DNA from: Arenicola marina
Lineage: Eukaryota > Annelida > Polychaeta > Arenicolidae
Reading direction: 5' to 3'
Assembly: GCA_964019135.1 (NCBI GenBank)
Contig: OZ025248.1
Location: forward strand, 13,895,574-13,959,573
DNA: 64,000 nucleotides
Under the pieces are notes generated by a model. The model worked only from the letters and a program-made list of their open reading frames with translations, had not been told where the DNA came from and made no database searches. Positions within the stretch are counted from its first letter, which is position 1; each line of letters begins with the position of its first letter. This document shows positions 59,826 through 64,000 of this stretch, piece after piece. A program made the position numbers and the translations under genes.

Positions 59826-61448
59826 GATGAACTTTGATTGTTGACGCATTGTACCAAAAGACCTATTCTCTCTCCTCTTTCTCCTCCAGGACTTCACTTT
59901 GATGCACATTAGATGCTAGGCAGACACAGAAGTTGCACAGCCGCTCATTTACAATACACCATCTTTTTAATACATGCAGCACACTATGTCATAATGGGTG
60001 CGTTATGACCTTTGTTATAATACCCCCTCAGTTACAATACAACATACATGGCGCTAGTCCCGTCACGGAAGTGTTGGCGTCCAGTAGTGCCTCTCTCCCT
60101 GCCTGACAATATATTTGCCCAGCATGTAAATTAATACGAAGGACTTGTGGCGTTGTTCTCTTTGATACAACGCCACAAGGTTGGGCCTAATATCGTGCAT
60201 ACAGCACAGTCATGATGGGTGCGTTATGACCAGGTCACCCAACTGCAGACCTGATTTATCAACGCCCCATCGATTGACTTTCAATAAAAAGCGCTCGTGC
60301 CCCGTCAACCGCATCCCACCCCCACCCCCCTACCTCTGCTTGGTCTGTCAATGGGTTAGGAGCGTACCCACTTTAAAATGGGTGCTCTTTTCCAACGGAG
60401 GTTTGCACAAACAAACAAAATCCACATAACTCCTGAGTTGAGACCCGAGGGAGTGCTAGATAACTTAATTAAACTGACGTTTGCAGTGAATGGTTTTACT
60501 AGGCCTGTCTCCAACGCATCACGGGGTGCCGTTAGAGCCAGGCAGCATTTGCTGTCTTTGCGATGTTGCAGCGCATGTTTTCGAGTATAGGGCGCACAGT
60601 TGTTAACTAGCTGACAAAATATGGATCTTTCCAGAATCCTTATGCACTTTACCGACCTGGCGGAAGGAAAATACTTTGATTTATTGTCCTAACTTGCAAT
60701 GTCAGGGCTTTTTCTGGGCACATTTATTCGATCAGCGCCAGCCCGCGCCATTATGCGCTGCCACACCGCAAAGACAGCAAATGCTGCCTGGCTCTAACGG
60801 CACCCCGTAATGCGTTAGAGACAGGCCTGGTAATCAATGGTATTACACCATGTGCAATATTTCTTTGATATTATAAAAAGTAATGAATGCCAAAGAATAA
60901 AACGTAAGGTTGAATGAACTAGGTCATTGTTTTGTTCTTTCCTGTGCGTGGAATTTGTAACAATCGCTGAATGCCAGATGTTGCGACACGAAAGAAACCT
61001 TTCTTCCTTGCGCAAGCGGCATGAGAGTGGGGCGCTGGTGGGATCGCTCGTAGCACAGTTGCGCAACCACGCGAATGCCAAAAAGTCCCTTTCTTGAGTT
61101 CCCCATAGGATAAATTACAAACAATTGCTTCATTGTGTAAACCTAAATGGTATTCACGCACTACGACCAATATGGCATCTGGGTCATGTGGCGGTTCAGC
61201 CCCCCCCCCGCCACCACACACAGCCCACCTCCTTGGTTCCTGACCTAGCGCCACTGGCAATCAGTCTAGTGGCCTTATGACTACTGGCCCAAGACTACTT
61301 GCCTAAAACCACCTACTGTCTGGTCCAAGACTACTGACTTGACACCAACATATCAGTTCTCTGTGAGATTTGAACGCTCTCAGGTATAGGCCGCAATGCG
61401 AGCCGCAATGCGAGCCGCCATCCAGCGCTACTGGGAGCCCCCCTACAG
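59826..61448. other. Intergenic DNA; one transposon and one hairpin
   Basis: No exon seen. It holds a hairpin at 60144-60179 (CTTGTGGCGTTGT and its complement, 10-base loop), a word ATGGGTGCGTTATGACC present twice near 60000 and 60220, and the element at 60496-60833. Confidence 0.5.
60496..60833. mobile_element. Short DNA element with about 75-bp inverted ends (MITE)
   Basis: The left arm starts near AGGCCTGTCTCCAACGCATC; the right arm ends TGCGTTAGAGACAGGCCTGG. The arms match over about 75 bp, including CGGGGTGCCGTTAGAGCCAG. The interior is about 170 bp. Superfamily not determined. Confidence 0.82.
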
Positions 61449-63090
61449 AAGAAGCCCTATGTGTACATGTGCACTATGCCGTTTCACACAGATCTAGATC
61501 AAAAGGGCGAGTCTATCCGGATCGTCGTTACCTTGTCCGCAGCCACGTCATCCTCTCAGCGACTGCTGCAAACGGTACAATTTTTTTACTGGAGCTTTTC
61601 GATCGACCTCTCGGAGATATCTCTAGACGTGGTATCTATTTCGTAGCTTCCCTCACCATGCCGGATACTTGTGTGCCCGATTTTTTGAGGATGCTAAGAC
61701 GTACGTGTACGAATCCTTACCTTCCCAAGACAACCCCCCCCCCCACCCACGCTGCCTCTCCCTGCCCTCCCAACAACCCCGCCCAGCCAGTTTAGAGGGA
61801 GATTTATTAGTCCCCAGCGGCAGGCAGCCAGTGAACGGGACGGGCAGGGTTTACGGTTCAAACCGGAGAACTGGAAAGATTCGGGTAAAATATTATGACA
61901 CCAGACTAGGATCTGTCTATAATGTGTTACCCCTACCCTACCCTACCCTACCCTACCCTCCAAACCGCATGTACTAAATATAGAGAGAGGGCAGTGAGAC
62001 GGAAGGGGTGGGAATAGGACCACACGTATGAGAATCGGCGGTAAACTTTAACTAGATGGTTCGCTGGGTTGCGAGAAATGAAAATTGAGGCAGATGTATT
62101 CTTTAGACAGGCTTGTTCGCGTCACCACTCTTGCGCCTATAACCGCAAAAACTGTGCATGTCAGCTGTCCCACTCACGGCGTAGTATCCCCAGTGTGGTA
62201 AGAGGGGCATGGTACAAATTTGCGACCATATTTACCGCCTTCAGTATGTGAGAACGCCATCCCTTTGTCGTGATCCCCCACCTACCGACAAACACGCACT
62301 GAACCCTTCACGTACCTCCCGCCGTCCGCTATCGCAACCCAGGGACGCTACCCACGCCCGCATACATGATCTATGCTCCTTTGTGTACACTGAGTCTGAG
62401 AGGTGCGTAGAGAGAGCAGACGTGAAGGCACCTGCCCAGGGATCATGTCTGGTTACCCCTGTCTGCCGCGACATGTGAGTGGTGAGACAGATACGTCCCT
62501 TTGTTCGACAAAAGAGCGGGCTAACTGGCTGGCAGCTGTTCCTCTCGGAACAGAACAGACAGGAGGCGGGTAAGGGTTGCGGGGGGGGGGGGGTGGGGGG
62601 GCGGAGCGGTAACTGTTTGGGAGGGGCGCTCCCAGTACGCTGCGGCTACCTTTGCCGCGGCCTTAGTGTCAGAGCCGGGTTTGAGAGACACCACGGCCAG
62701 GTCATTGACGTCACGTTCACCGAGGGACTAGGTTTCCTGCAAGTCACCAGGCTCGTAGCCATGGCAACACACAGGGTACATAATAAAAATATAGTAGACG
62801 ATGGTGGTGAGTGCATGGACTTGGTGGGGGTAAATGTTGCCAGTGTGTTGCGCGCAGTAAAAGTAAGTCAGACTCCCGGGGTCAGAGTCCGGATGCAGCG
62901 GCGTTGCGGTTGCAACCCCCCTAACCCCCCCCCCCCCCTAGATCCGCTACTGGGATGTGTTCTGGAGTTCTGGGGACTAAACACGCAGCCAGTGATAACC
63001 AACTGGGACGGTTCCAACGCCAGACTGACGACCCTCAGCGATATAGGCGTTCAAAAACTGTACTGCCCGGAGATACCCGCCATGAGAGAT
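61449..63090 (+). CDS. Possible exons of an unrecognised plus-strand gene (tentative)
   Basis: Several short stretches between plausible splice sites have coding character. They are 61449-61574 (KKPYVYMCTMPFHTDLDQKG..., CAG acceptor, GTACAA donor), about 61796-61886 (two open frames, undecided), 62513-62570 (SGLTGWQLFLSEQNRQEA, GTAAGG donor), about 62701-62861 (VIDVTFTEGLGFLQVTRL..., GTAAGT donor) and 62941 onward (either IRYWDVFWSSGD then a stop, or the longer LLGCVLEFWGLNTQPVITNW). Splice phases do not all agree and I recognise no family, so exon choice and even the existence of the gene are uncertain. It would be head-to-head with the TASOR-like gene. Confidence 0.25.
61928..61969. repeat. 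(TACCC)n microsatellite
   Basis: Six to seven units of the pentamer. This is not the vertebrate telomere hexamer. Confidence 0.85.
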
Positions 63091-64000
63091 ATTACTGCAC
63101 TGCCCTAGATGACAGCCGGGACAGATATCACCGCACTGCCCTAGATAACAGCCGTGACAGAGATCACTGCACTGCCCTAGATAACAGCCGAGACAGAGAT
63201 CACTGCACTGCCCTAGATAACAGCCGAGACAGAGATCACTGTACTGCCCAAGATAACAGCCGTGAGAGATATCACTCTACTGCCCTAGATAACAACCGTG
63301 ACAGAGATCACCGCACTGCCCTCAGATAACAGCCGCGAGAGATATCACTGTACTGCCCCCAGATAACAGTCGTGAGAGATATCACTGTACTGCCCCTAGA
63401 TAACAGCCGATAGAAATATAACTGTACTGCCCTCAGATAACAGCCGTGAGAGATATCACGGTACTGCCCCTAGATAACAGCCGTGACAAATATCACTGTA
63501 CTGCCCCCAGATAACAGCCGTAAGAGATATCACTGTACTGCCCTAGATAACAGCCGTAAGAGATATCACTGCACTGTCCTAGATAACAGCCGTAAGAAAT
63601 ATCACTGTACTGCCCTAAATAACAGCCGTAAGAGATATCACTGTACTGCCCTAGATAACAACCGTGACAGAGATCACTGCACTGCCCTCAGATAACAGCT
63701 GCGAGAGATATCACGGTACTGCCCCCAGATAACAGTCGTGAGAGATATCACTGTACTGCCCCTAGATAACAGCCGATAGAAATATAACTGTACTGCCCTC
63801 AGATAACAGCCGTGAGAGATATCACTGTACTGCCCCCAGATAACAGCCGATAGAAAAAATATAACTGTACTGCCCTCAGATAACAGCCGCGAGAGATATC
63901 ACGGTATTGCCCCCAGATAACAGTCGTGAGAGATGTCACTGTACTGCCCCTAGATAACAGCCGATAGAAATATAACTGTACTGCCCTCAGATAACAGCCG
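63055..64000 (+). repeat. About 36-bp minisatellite running off the right edge
   Basis: About 25 units of ACTGTACTGCCC, then TAGATAACAGCC, then GTGAGAGATATC. Subtypes carry GTGACAGAGATC, GTAAGAGATATC or GATAGAAATATA. The first, divergent unit (63056-63092) overlaps the end of the open stretch LYCPEIPAMRDI. Most units contain GCC followed by GTGAGA or GTAAGA, a good 5' splice site. Confidence 0.88.

Noticed and set aside
61928-61969. Interstitial telomere repeat
   Set aside because: The unit is the pentamer TACCC, not the TTAGGG/CCCTAA hexamer.

Overview
This window is animal genomic DNA: genes split by GT-AG introns, tRNA-derived SINEs, TTAA- and TA-flanked inverted-repeat elements, and an extreme load of minisatellites. 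My best guess is a cephalochordate (amphioxus). This rests on the protein families, on the minisatellite density, and on a peculiar type of tandem repeat that spans exon-intron boundaries. From memory, such boundary minisatellites have been described in amphioxus (Adh gene, called 'mirages'); that recollection should be verified.

Layout. (1) 247-10499, minus strand: the first 18 coding exons (about 898 codons) of DCAF1/VprBP, the substrate receptor of a CUL4-DDB1 ubiquitin ligase. The gene runs off the left edge. (2) 10500-20355: no gene found; it holds two inverted-repeat DNA elements, a perfect 20-bp palindrome and AT-rich DNA. (3) 20356-27797, plus strand: a 10-exon, 519-residue protein with about six AT-hooks, an acidic tract and a disordered tail. 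The family was not recognised. (4) 27798-39578: no gene, but three long minisatellites (18-, 38- and 52-bp units) and smaller repeats. (5) 39841-59351, minus strand: a complete 11-exon model with every splice phase matching, encoding about 4522 residues. Its N-terminus is the DUF3715 (pseudo-PARP-like) domain of the TASOR/TASOR2/TEX15 family. The rest is mostly disordered and includes about 800 residues of Lys/Asp/Ser/Gly decapeptide repeats. (6) 59352-64000: an inverted-repeat element, weak evidence for exons of a plus-strand gene, and a minisatellite that runs off the right edge.

Common thread. All three genes look chromatin- or ubiquitin-related, but nothing here shows that they act together. 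In human, DCAF1 and TASOR both lie on chromosome 3p (from memory), so their closeness here may be ancestral linkage. The most unusual feature of the window is that several minisatellites have units that copy the end of an exon together with its 5' splice site, or in one case the end of the protein together with its stop codon. Introns therefore begin with a ladder of decoy splice donors.
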